A stretch of 64,000 nt of DNA, from assembly GCA_965153455.1 (NCBI GenBank), contig OZ234499.1:13326271-13390270 (forward strand), written 5' to 3'. Positions 11,907 to 24,000 of the stretch are shown one piece after another. Every line of letters starts with the position of its first letter. Positions within the stretch are counted from its first letter, which is position 1. The DNA comes from Sphagnum compactum. Lineage: Eukaryota; Bryophyta; Sphagnopsida; Sphagnales. The notes beneath the pieces are model-generated. The model had not been told where the DNA came from. It saw only the letters and a list, made by a program, of their open reading frames with translations, and did not search any database. The translations under genes were made by a program, and so were the position numbers.

Positions 11907-14615
11907 TCACAAGAGATCTGCAACATTAGATGGCAGCTCCTCAACAACAGTGTTGTAGAACCTCTGAATGTCTTGGAGCATGCGCTCATCTTCCCTGGTT
12001 ACAAAATTAATGGCCACACCCTTACGCCCAAACCGTCCACTGCGTCCAATACGGTGCAGGTAGTTCTCTGGCTGGGTCGGCAGGTCATAGTTGATGACCA
12101 AGGACACCTGCTGGACATCTATGCCACGTGCTAGAAGATCAGTTGTGATCAACACACGGGATGAGCCTGATCGGAACTCCCTCATAATGATGTCACGTGT
12201 GTTCTGATCCATATCTCCATGGGTTGCAGAGACTGTGTGGTCACGAGCTGTCAAACACAAGTCCAAATTTAGAACTCATCCATAGAGACTTTCAACCCAT
12301 GCACCTCTTTAAAAGAACATCATACAAGTCTGAAGTTCCAGAGAAAGTTTCACAATTGAAGGTAACTGTTGTGTCAGCTCCCACAAAACCAAGACTTTTT
12401 AAAGTCCAAGAATGAGTGCAGCCATGACCTTGTGAGCACGACTTGCAACCTACCTTCACCATGAATGGCATTTACTAGCTGCCTTTACTGCCCCCTCCCA
12501 TTGCTGCCACTGCCTTCTTTGAACAGTAACAGAAATTGCAGGAACACATCTCTAATTGCACGTTGCAGTAACTGATCACTGCTATTGAGCTCTGTCTCCA
12601 CAAGGACAGAAGAGTGCAAAACAGCCTGGAAAACAACAGTAACTAGGTGTAGAACTCATACCCCGCATCTTATCTGTTAGCCAGTCCACTTTGCGCCGGG
12701 TATTGATAAAAATTACACTTTGGGTGATGGCCAAAGTTTCATACAGATCACACAGAGTGTCCAACTTCCACTCCTCCCGATCAACATTCACATAGAATTG
12801 CTTGATACCCTCCAATGTCAGCTCATCTCTTTTCACAAGAATCTTCACTGGCTTGTTCATGAACTTCCTTGTGATTTCAAGGGCCTCAGGTGGCATGGTT
12901 GCAGAGAACACACCGACTTGCAGCTTTGCAGGAAGAAGCTGGAAGATGTCATAAATCTGTGCCCAATAGACAACATTTCTGATCAATCCAACTGCAGTCT
13001 TCACCTTCTTCAACTTTCTTTGCACTGAACATGAGAGAAACCTGTCTGATGCTCATTGGCAGGACAATTGAGAGTTATCTTACTGATAAGCAACCTTTGA
13101 TTCCACATTTGCTGAAACTGTAGTCTATCACTCAACAGTTGACCATACATAGCCAACATAGACTGTTCCACCAATCAAATTGGCCAGACACTACACTACA
13201 ATCTCCTGTTTTAGACACTACACAGGGCTAAACTCTCCTGTTTTCAGCTGTTCATTTGAAGCTCCAGGTGTAGATTGTCTCATAAAAGGTAAATCAGGAG
13301 ACAATGACAAAGGAACACAAACCTGATCCTTGAACCCACGGGAAAGCATCTCATCAGCCTCATCTAACACAAAGCACTTGATGGCATCAGCACGCAAGGC
13401 ATTCCTCCGCAACATATCATACACACGTCCAGGGGTTCCAACCACAACATGTACACCACTTTGCAGTATTCTCTGGTCCTCCCTCACACTAGTTCCTCCC
13501 ACACAGGCATGAACCTTAACCTGAAGGTAGTCCCCCAATGCCCGCATCACCTTCTCAATTTGCTGAGCCAACTCGCGAGTGGGTGCCAGCACCAGGGCCT
13601 GGCACTCCAGCAGGCTATAATCCAGTTGCTGGAGGATGCCAGAGCAGAAAGTGGCAGTCTTGCCTGTGCCAGACTGAGCTTGTTGGATGACATCCAGACC
13701 CTGTGTAAATGGAACAATGCCCCGTTGCTGGATGGCTGAAGGCTTCTCAAAACCTGTTTGAAGCAGGGGATTTAAAATTACAACACAAGAACACCAGACA
13801 AGAGCCCCAAAACCAGATGCAAATCTAACATTATGCCAAAACGTATCTTGAAATTCAACTTTAAATCAATGACCTTCAGGTTCTTCCTTATTAGCAATCT
13901 GAAAATGAAAGAAACCCACAGAACTGCAGATCCCATTGCCAAACCAGACAGCAACCCCGTCACATACAGACCACACAAACCATTGGCAACACGAAGCTAT
14001 AGATCTAGCCCCGTTTCCCAGGGAACATGAATCCTTGCTGTGCAAGTTAGGACAGCAGCATTAGACTCTTGGAGAAAGGCCAGTACCATATGCATAGATG
14101 CCTCTCAGAAGGTTCTCGTGCAGGCCCATGACATCAAAAGTCTCATGGACCTCGTCCCATGTGGAAATGAAATCATCACCCTCAGCACTTAAGCTGCAAA
14201 CAAGAACAAAGAGACCCGTTTACTCAAGCAACCTTTGGGATTTCTGGGGTCCGCACCAGGGACAAAATATCACAAGTGTAAACAATGTACATTGCAACAA
14301 GATTTTCATCAGCAGTAGCTACCCTGATAGAAAGCAGAAGAAAATGCAAAAGATGCCACAACCCAAAAGCAATAGTAATAAAGTCAATCAGAATGTACAT
14401 GTGACTCTGCAGACAGATGTCAGCAACAGTTCTACCCTAGAGATCTGAAGGCAACAGATGATCAACTTGTTAGAGATCTAAGTCAGGTTTTCAAGGTGGG
14501 CCATTTGAGAGGATAAGCGAGGAGGAACAGGAGAGAGCTTGACATACATGCTGTCCATTTTGGCGTCATATTGGCGAGCATCGAACTGGCTACCTTCAGG
14601 TGCAGAGCCTGCCAT
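11907..14615 (-). CDS. eIF4A: Eukaryotic initiation factor 4A (DEAD-box RNA helicase), 5 exons, 413 aa
   Basis: Exons (minus): 14615-14548, 14193-14087, 13753-13323, 12956-12662, 12247-11907. Phases close to 413 residues, the usual eIF4A length. This is the ATP-dependent RNA helicase of the eIF4F cap-binding complex; it unwinds 5' leaders during translation initiation in the cytosol. The helicase motifs are all present: [11 protein letters not shown]-motif (59-68), AQSGTGKT (84-91), PTREL (116-120), TPGR (165-168), DEAD (189-192), SAT (220-222), then ARGIDV and HRIGRSGR in exon 5. The start [17 protein letters not shown] and the end [10 protein letters not shown] are signatures of canonical plant eIF4A, which separates it from eIF4A-III. 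Probable TTCTGCAG acceptor bases at about 14631-14638 just before the ATG suggest a 5' UTR intron. No lesion was seen. Confidence 0.97.
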
Positions 14616-15602
14616 ACTCCTTCAACAACTGCAGAAGACGCCGTAATCCGTTAGAAATGTAGAAAAAAATCCTTCAGATCTCCCAGCTCTGCTTCTCAAC
14701 TTTACTACTACAAAAAAAATCCCGCACACTTGAGGATCCCATTTGCATTGGAAAAAAACACGCCGTTCTGTAACATCGCCTTCCAAGCTCATTCGAAGAC
14801 ATCCCACAAAGAAGCAACATCTAACCCTACTATCTAACCTACTACCACAACACTGTCACGGGCACAGTGCCCGATGTCGATGCTCAAAACCGAGCAAACC
14901 ACCAGAACAACTTCTTCAGACAAAGAGCAAGATACAGGTACTTCGATTCGCCGTGCTTCGTCTTCTCATCAGGTTACAACCACAGGAGTACCAGTCCCTT
15001 GAGTAGCGGCAAATGAAGCCATTCACGACCACAAAACACATATTTTCTTCTTTCTCACCACGCTTATACAACAACAACAACAAAACGTTTCCATCATCGA
15101 CAAAAAACCGACAACAGATGCACAGAACGCACAAGCGACAACACGAGTCTTATATCAATGCAGATTGCACATCAAACCTCAAAAGAGCAGAAAGAGGAAA
15201 CTAAAACCATTGAAAAGCAAGAGAAGACACAGGAGCTCGCTAGCCGCCACCCGCAGCTCCTTGTTCCAACAAAAACATGAAACCCTAATTGCATACCACC
15301 ACCAAAAGACTCCACAAAAGAACACAGAGCAAATGAAAAACTAACAGCAGCCTCAGCCACAGTGGGAAGTCAGGTGACGGATGTGAACAAAAACAAGGGA
15401 GTGCGAGAACGGTACCGTTGGCGAGAGAAGAGAAAAGGGACGAAGAGCGGTAGCGAGCAGCAGAGCGATGGCGTTGCAACAAGCGAGCAAGTGAGGGCGG
15501 CCGCGCAAGGGCGCTGCGCCTTAGGTTGCTGCCGGCCGTGACGGCGTCTCGCGCAGTCGCCGTCGTGCAGGCGCCGTCGTGGATTTGGACGAAGGAAATG
15601 AT
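14616..15602 (-). promoter_or_regulatory. eIF4A 5' UTR and promoter region
   Basis: This is the stretch upstream of the eIF4A start codon. A likely 5' UTR intron acceptor (minus strand TTCTGCAG) lies at about 14631-14638. A GC-rich part at 15390-15600 stands out from the AT-rich surroundings and is the best candidate for the transcription start area. Short open frames here are not conserved. No TATA box could be assigned with confidence. Confidence 0.4.
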
Positions 15603-16131
15603 TCGCCGTCGAAAACACAACGACGGAAATCCAACGGTGAATACGACCTCTTTCTAAACTATCTGGCATACAATCGGTCTTTTCCACCGTTGGATAGGAG
15701 CAAGATTCCGTGGCAGAACGGAGGTATGGTTTGCCGTCGAAAGCACGGACGGCGGAAATCCAACGGTGAATACGACATGTCTTCTAAACTACCTAGCTTA
15801 TGATCAGCCCTTTTCTACCGTTGGATGGGAATCAGATTTTGGCACAAACCGGTGTGGAAGCAGGTATGGTTCGCCGTCGATAGATAGCACAAACGGCGGA
15901 GATCCAACGGTGAATTCAAGGTGTCTTCGGAACTACCTAGTCTATGATCGGTCTTTTCCACCGTTGGATGGGAGTCAGATTTTGGAACAAGTCTTCTCCA
16001 AGATACTTAGGTCCTAGCAGGAGGAAAATCGACGGTCCGTTTTTCACCCGGCGGGAAATCGAACGGAGATTACAAAAAACGTGTCTTAGGATTTAATAAC
16101 CTGGTCTACGATTTTCTGTCCACCGTTGGAT
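15603..16131 (+). repeat. Four-copy ~130-bp array, each copy with inverted ATCCAACGGTG/CACCGTTGGAT arms
   Basis: Copies start near 15603, 15732, 15872 and 16030. Each carries GCCGTCGA, then ATCCAACGGTG (15629-15639, 15758-15768, 15902-15912; degenerate in copy 4) and, about 45 bases later, its inverse CACCGTTGGAT (15685-15695, 15816-15826 with one change, 15959-15969, 16121-16131). Between the arms AAACTA(C/T)CT and TATGATC-type sequence is conserved. The array is about 1 kb upstream of the eIF4A start codon. Short open frames crossing it are by-products of the repetition. Confidence 0.8.
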
Positions 16132-16360
16132 GCAAAAAGAAAAAGGGATTAAATTGCACAATCGTCTCGGAAATAGCAAAAGCAACTAAGGATCAATTTT
16201 CTTCATCTAATTCACATTCATCTAACCATCGGAAATGGCGAAAGCAATTAAAAGGGTCATTTTTTTCATCTATTTTTACATTCATCCCACCATCTATCTA
16301 TGAAGGAAGGTAGTTTGTTTTGTAGTTCTGAGATCCACCGAAAGGGGGATGCTTCAGATC

Positions 16361-16492
16361 GTGTTCTTGGTATCATTGGAAAGCTCTTGACGAGTGTTCT
16401 TGGTATCATTGGAAAGCTGTTGACAAGTGTTCTTGATATCATTGGAAAGCTCTTGACGAGTGTTTTTGGTATCATTGGAAAGCTCTCGACGA
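16361..16492 (+). repeat. 33-bp minisatellite, four copies
   Basis: GTGTTCTTGGTATCATTGGA followed by AAGCTCTTGACGA repeats at 16361, 16394, 16427 and 16460, with an exact 33-base period and few substitutions. Because 33 is a multiple of 3, the array stays open on both strands and gives repetitive peptides, but nothing supports it as a gene. Confidence 0.88.
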
Positions 16493-19400
16493 GGAGGGGT
16501 GCATGGGCTTGGTTCCACGACATTTGGACTTGTAGTGCAAAAGTTTTTGAAATTTGAATTATTTTTCATTGAAAATTAAATTAAATCATAGCTGAAAATT
16601 TCTGAGGAATTGGAATGTGCCTTTGGTGTTGTTGAAAAGATCTTGATGAGCAGGATCTAATGGAATCTATTTCGTAAGATCTGGATTCAGATATTAAGAT
16701 ATTGATTTTAAAGTGATTTCTGCCGTTGAAAATTTAAAAATTCAAATAAATTCAAATCAGTTGAGAATGTGGTAACACTTGAAGGCTTACCATTCAATTC
16801 AAGCATGATTTCCTTTCATATTTGGCTCTTCAAAAAATCGATACATATATACTGCAAAACAATGTTCACATGTTGAGGCTATTTTGTATTGGGTTCACAC
16901 TTGGGCCAACGGCACAGACCACACACTAGTTGTATACCGTTGGGAAGTTGGGAACATACCCTAGGTACCACATCCCATAGCAAAGTCCAACAATTAATTT
17001 TCAATGTTAAAATGGGATGCATATTCCTATTTTCCTGACATTGATTTCACAAAGTTGCAATATCAAATTGTGAAATTAGAAGATATCTTTGAAGAATGTC
17101 ATTTTATGATTATTTAAAGCCTTGAAAGTTATGTCATAGTGGTGCCCAAGTCATTAAGTTATATCATGTTGGGAACATGTGTAATTTGTAACATGAGCCC
17201 ATGGCTCTCCCACCAATTTTGGGGATTACTATCACAAGTCTGGGGTGTGTGGGTGCTTGCACCTGGGTGCCATCAGGGTGTTGGCACCCAAGTGCCAAAA
17301 ATTAGGGTTTAAAAGGTCTTAGGTAGGAAAATAAGGTTCGTAGGTACCTATGAATGTAAGGTGGGAGATAGTAATGCCATGTGGGAAATTGTCACGTGTA
17401 AAGCAAGATAGCGCCATGTGAATGCCACATGGGTTTTAGGTCACATGCCACATCATCACCATGTGGTCTACACGTCAATGACATGTCATTGATTATGTCC
17501 ATTTGTTTGAAGTGGGCTTAAGATTATGTTTTAGATCAACAAGACCATGGACAATATTGGTCTTTTTGTTTCATGCATTTTACCAATCGGTGTTATCCAA
17601 AGTGGGACATAAAGTCTCAAGCAACGTGTTGTCTCCCATAATGTCTTGACATGGTTAACACTACCTGTTTTGCAACTTGGAACATTATTACATTGCATTG
17701 TTGCATCACATTTCCTATAATCAAAATTCCTTTGAGTTGCATGAATAACATTTATTCTCAAAAAAAAAAAACGTAATTTAATAACATACAATGCAACATC
17801 TTCTAGCAAAATGGGAGGAAAAAGATCTCAAGCCTTTATCATGCATCTAAAGATGATGCATAATAGTATATCATCATGTTGCTAAGTGTTTAATTCATGA
17901 TTTCATAAATCAAGTTTATGATATATGTGCACACAACATGTTTAATATTTAAATTGAATTTGCATTGATGCCTTAATCGAATGCAAGGGAGTTGAATAAA
18001 ATCATTCATGAGATTGTATCAATTATTGTCAAATGGGTTGCATTTTGCTTTGTTAAAGGTGTGATTAAAGAAATGTTTGTAGATACTAACAATCAAGGGG
18101 ATATCAATGTTACTATTCGAAAGGGCCTATCAAGCCTTTTTTGCTTAGGCAAGGCAAGGTTAAAGAAGGGCTTGTGTTCAAAAAATTTGGATTTCAACAA
18201 AATTCGAAGAACTAAATGTAAATGAGCTTCATCTCCTAGTGATTATTTTTACAAAAACCCAACACATCCCACCATTTAAAAATATATGGGAAAGTTGGGT
18301 ATAGGGTGTGGGTGCCCTTGGATTTGGAAAAGTAAATGACGGTTTCACGATTATCCTTTCAAGCATAAGAATAAGTCCCTTGAATAAAATTTATTATTAA
18401 ACTATAAATTTTCATCATCATGCCCATTGCAACTATGTTGTATTAGACCATCAAAAACATTCAATGTGATTTTGCAATTGCAACATTTTTTGTTATATGT
18501 TTTGTATTGTGAAAAGGTGTAGGCCATAGGTGACAAAATTTGAAAATGAGGAACATTGAAAAGGTTGAAAGTATCATACTGACAAGTGCCATCAACAAAC
18601 ATTATGATTTTCCTATACCACCATGACTTTAGGAACAACATTTGATAACTACGTTATTGTTATGAACATGGATGCAATGGAGAAATTATAATCTATAGGA
18701 TATATTGCCCTTGAGATTATTGAAATTATATGTTTAATGTTCAATGATGACACCTATGAAAAACTATTAATTTCCTTTTAATTTAATGATCATCTTAATT
18801 TTACTTGTCTGTTATATTACTAAACAATAAACAATGTACATGTTAAGGGTTAGGGTCATTCCTTATCATGTCCGTGACCTCATTCCAATCAAGGGTCAAT
18901 TGATAAGTTTCAAAACCATTAGTGTTGTGCAATTGATAATGGTACACCCATTATCACCCAATGACAATATTTGCATGGAATCCATCGTTTCACCATGTCA
19001 AGTTTCCAACCTCATTATCTGGACATGTGCATCGTGAATTTTGTCCAATTAGGACATAGTCCATTATGCTTTGCAAAATGGAATTCTCTATGGAAAGTTT
19101 GTACATTTGACCATAACTAGGTGTCAGCACATTTTCAAACACAATGACTATAGCTACCATTTCCAAACCCAATGCTAAATGAACCCACGTCTCCTTAGGT
19201 TTACATCAACAAACTAGAACTCCATTTTGTTTAGTTGGATGGGCTCTAGTTACAAAATGGCCCACACAATTAGGGGGATCTAATAGGTCTTCATGAAAAT
19301 GTAACTTGTAATGTGACAAGATGAAATAGCCCTTTTGAGACTGTTCACCTTGACTTGTGTCAAATTCACTTCCGCCTTTGCATGCTAGATTAAAAACATA

Positions 19401-21020
19401 ATTGGTTTTGCTTCGACATTCCATGGAACCTTTCCTCCAACTCAATGGGCCATGTCAATAGAACAAAACCATAATTGTTTGAAAATTGCCCTCTCAAGAG
19501 TACTAGCTTAAACTAACCCTACTATGATGGACATGGAGTTCCCACTTCTATAAATAAAATGCGACAAAAGCTAAAACACTTGATTCATGTACCATCTTGA
19601 AAAGTGAGACATTTCACTATAGCTTTTGGGTTCGTTATGTCAACGTGCCATGCTTTGTCCTACATTTATCAAGCTCCAAGACTAGTTGGTTATGTTGGGT
19701 GACAACACCACTTATAAGAGCCCTCACATCCATTACGCCTGCATTATGATTATGCACAACGTTAGTTGGGACAAATCCAAATCCATGTATTCAGGGTTGT
19801 GTTTAGATGTTTATCATCTCTAGCCAATGGTTTGTTGTAATGAAGACTTGATTCTGGCTACATGTTCTTGCACCCATCTATAGTTAGAACTATGCCAAAA
19901 CTCTCCCCATGTGTAAATGAAAGTTTTCTTTCAAACTCATATGCTTTCTCTCAAACTTGATCATACCTTGTGTTTCTTCAATATTGTTTGAACTTCTTCC
20001 AAGTGCAAAATTGTTCCCATAATTCTTCAACTTTGGCAACATGGATTGATGTGACATAGGCACATTGGAGTGAGGTGAAGATGTAATATGCACCAAAAGT
20101 GATGCTCTAGGGGGCTAGCATTAAGTAGGCAATTTGGTTTGTCATCACATCTTTGTCAAGCCAGGCTACCATGAGTTGGCCATAAGGAATTTATGTTTTG
20201 TTGTGGTTGTTATAATGTTTCCTTCAAGCCCCACTCCTTTGTTATGCATATTAGTGCCAACCACTAATCTATGAACAACATTTGCAAACTTGACAAGATT
20301 ATTCGATTGTTGGGCTAATCTTGCAACAAGCTCCACTATTGAAGGTCCTAATCCTATGTGCAACCCTTGTGTAAACATAATGTATAACATTATTTGTGCT
20401 ACAAACTTGATCATGTCATGATTGATGATGGTAGAGTATAAGTCATTTTTAACCTTCTTGTCATGTCCAATTGATAACCACTAAAATGCATGAACAACTT
20501 TGCTAAAGTTTGTAGTGGGCATGGATGTTATTTCATTAAGGGTCATGTCTTTTTACATCCATTGGCCCCATTGCTTAAAGACATCCATTGGCCCCATTGC
20601 TTATATCTGTAATGCAACCACCCCAACCAACAATCCATGGCTAGCATGTCAAATGGTGACACTATCTTAAAATTAAACCACCAATCCCATATGATGATTT
20701 TTTTAAGGGGACAAGGGTTTCCAAGTTAAAATGAATGTTCCCAATGTGTTCATGAATGCCACATTAGTGCCACATAGGTGCCATCTATGTGCCACATCAA
20801 CACAACATAGGTGACATGTTGATGTCACATGGGTGCCATGTCATTGCCATGTCATTGCCTTGTTAACATGGGTGTCATAAATGTGCGGGCACATCAAGTT
20901 CTTGTAATAAATGTGCCCCAAAATTTAGAAATTTTTGGGGTGCACAATAAGTTCCACACCCCAAATTCGACCCTCCATTCTTAAACCCCACCCTCACACC
21001 CTTGCACCCCAAATTTGTGC
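16493..21020. other. Gene-free repetitive stretch
   Basis: No conserved domain was found on either strand. Clusters of GCCACATG/CATGTGG-like words, with TGTCAT, occur near 17340-17490 and again near 20745-20880, and G/T-rich to C/A-rich tracts lie just outside both (17220-17300 and 20930-21010). This may be a decayed mobile element, but no termini or transposase could be shown. A 27-base direct duplication (CATCCATTGGCCCCATTGCTTA) lies at about 20556-20605. Confidence 0.4.
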
Positions 21021-24000
21021 ACCTTAAATAAGTAATAATGTGGCTGATAAAATATAATTACAATGTTGATGGGACATGTACCATGGGGTAATTATTTTAC
21101 TTGACAAAATGTCCTTGTATCTCATTACAAAATGCAAAATATAAGCAAGAAAAGATCACAAAGGTTAATCTTTTGCTAATCATTAGGCAAATATCAAACT
21201 TGGTTCATCCCAACCAAGTTAAAAAGCACATGTATTATGAGCTTGGTATCATACTCACTACTAACATTCAATAAATTTTGCCAAAATAAAACTTTCAACA
21301 TTTTGGTGCTTACAATTATCATTATCCATACATACATTGAAAAAAATGGCACAAAACACCTTAAAAGACACACCACATCCAAAATGCCCCCACATCACAC
21401 ATAGGAATCTAAACACAATCAAAACCTTTTTAAACACAAAAACTTCCATAAAAACTTGGAAACAAGCATAACACAACACATGAAAGGTGTGATTTCAAAT
21501 TCATAAAATTAAATTGAGTCCCCCCATTCAAGGTTTTATATCCCATCCAAAAATTCGAATAATTAAAACCATGTTCACACTATAACTAATTTACCTTAGC
21601 TTACATTAAAATAAAAATTATCATTTGCAATCAATTTTTGTATCCAATATACAATGCTAATTATTAGCCCATCCCCACATGGAAACATGAAAAATAACAA
21701 AATAAATTAGAAGATCATTTAAATGTCACCACCTAGGCTAGTCATTATTTTTGGCCAATGAAAACAATAATTATTTTAACTAGCCCTCTTGGAAGGAGCT
21801 CTATTATGTGCATATTTATAGTGAAACTCAATCATGTCTTTTACTAGCCATTGTGGAAGGCATTGTATTTTGTGCATAGTTAGACATCCAAAGTGAGTAT
21901 TACATTATTAGATTGTTATACTTCATCCAAAATATGATATACATACCATTTTCTTGAGTTGGAAGGAGATACTTTAAAAGCATTTCAACTCATAGCTTGT
22001 ATTTAGGCTTGCAACAATGTTTATCATATTTAACATGGAAAATGGGGCAATATAAGCTTAGAGGTCCTAATTAATGTCAACAACCTAAGCTAGTCATTAT
22101 AACCAACCAATCAATTCATTTTATTGTTAGATGCATTTTATGAACATAGGATCCTGTACAAACTTATTAGCCCAAATGGGTTTAAATTGGCATATAAACG
22201 CTGTAATTTCATCTAGAATATGATGGGTAAGCCCAATGTGTTATTTTTAATAGTTTTTTCATGCTACACCCAAAGTGGCGATAGGCCATAAAAGGATTTT
22301 GCTAATTGTAACTACAAGACAAATAAGAAAGTAGAGAACTTTAAGAATCCTACTATATGGTGGCAACTTATTAAAATTTACTATCTAAATCTGGTTTTTT
22401 TAAGGAAGAAAGCTAGAAATTTTCCCAAATCTTTAAAAAAAAAGTGATGATTTCATAGGTATGTAGTTAGAAATGTGGCAAATTTTATTGATTTTTTTCC
22501 AAAAGTCCTTTGCACCATGTTGCTAAGCCTTAAAAGATTTTGCAAAATGGTGAAAATTCACCACCAAAAAAATCATTAGGTAAGCCATTGTTGGAGCTCT
22601 TTTAAGGATATCTTTCCATTAAATTGTGTTCATAGATTTTATGACCATAACAATTTCCCATCATTTTTGTCTAGCAACCTATGTTCATAATCATCTAACA
22701 ATTATATTGGGGTGAAACATTGACCAAATGCAACAATTATGACTCAAATTATAATTCATCACAAAATGACTTGTGTTTTTTATAGGGATGTATTTTTAAA
22801 AATCTTAATATTGATTATATATTTTTAGCACAACAATGGACTCAATTAACAAGCTGTTGGCACCCCCAAGTCAAGCTCAATAACAAAAGGCCAATGAAAC
22901 TTTCACCTTCACATTATTGGGTTTGAACCCATATCCTTTTTTGAGGTTCTAGGTGTTAAGGGGTGAAATTGCAGCCCAATCATTATTATTCTCCATGAGG
23001 TAAGACCAAGGGGACAAGGTCAACACCTTATTACTAATTAACAAAAAAAACCACTCCCATTAACTTACTTTACTATAATTACTCAACTAGTAAGTAAGAA
23101 GTCATTCCAAAAAGAATAAGGAAGGTAAGGGTTTGTTATTCAAAAATATACCTACCTTCCTTTAAGTACTTTAATACAAGGGGTAGGGGGAGAAAGTAGA
23201 GAAGGGCAACATGAAAAATGGTTAAAACCCGAAAATAACTATTCTCCTTTGTTTTACAATACCTTCAACCCCCTTGGATGTTGCCTAGTGGGGTTTGTAG
23301 ACCTTCTACCACTATCGTCCCTCTTTCCCATGCCTACAGGTCCTTGAGTGGTTTTGCCTGCCGCCTATAGCACTTCGAGAGGTCCCCCTTCTGCTCTTTA
23401 CTATTTGTAGTTAATTATTTTCCCTTATAACCTATGCTTACCGCTTGTAGCATTACTTTTTAGTTTGTAGGTGACTACTTGCTGGTCTTTCCTCCTTGCT
23501 TTACACCATCAAGGATTGGTTGCTACCCTCTTGTGGTAGCCAATAACTTAGTGTTCTGGATGTTACCAAGTGGTATGCCTCGTTACTTTCTATCCTGAAA
23601 TAAATGCAGGAATACCATCTTAAAGAAGCATCTTACATATATTATAATAACTATTTTACCTTCCACATTTTTTAATAGAATAAAAAATACAACAAAAGAT
23701 GCTCAAGTCCTTCAACCATCTTCCATTAAAATCACACATAAAATACATACACATTTTTCCATTTTCCTCCCATTCTACAAAAGTTTCAAATGCCATAGAA
23801 GTCCCCCAACACCTCCTCTAACCCGCCTTCTTCACACACCACACAAGGCCCACATTGACCCCTAGAACCAAGAGCTTTTATCCCTTCCTAGAAATCTCCT
23901 AGATGATTGGGTGGATTACCCTACCCCCCAATCACTCATTAACCCAAGTTATTTAATCCCACTAGCTTCACCCCTTGGGTAAGGGACAATAAGTCTACCA

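Noticed and set aside
11907-14615. eIF4A-III (exon-junction helicase) as the identity
   Set aside because: The N-terminus [17 protein letters not shown] and the C-terminus match cytosolic eIF4A, not eIF4A-III.
15579-16017. Plus-strand open frames with repeated SNGEYD and PPLDGS peptides
   Set aside because: They follow the four-copy DNA array; no conserved domain, and the preserved parts are palindromic DNA words and not codons.
16266-16569. Repetitive peptides on both strands (IIGKLLTS or PMIPRTLVKSF)
   Set aside because: Product of a 33-base minisatellite that leaves several frames open; no gene context.
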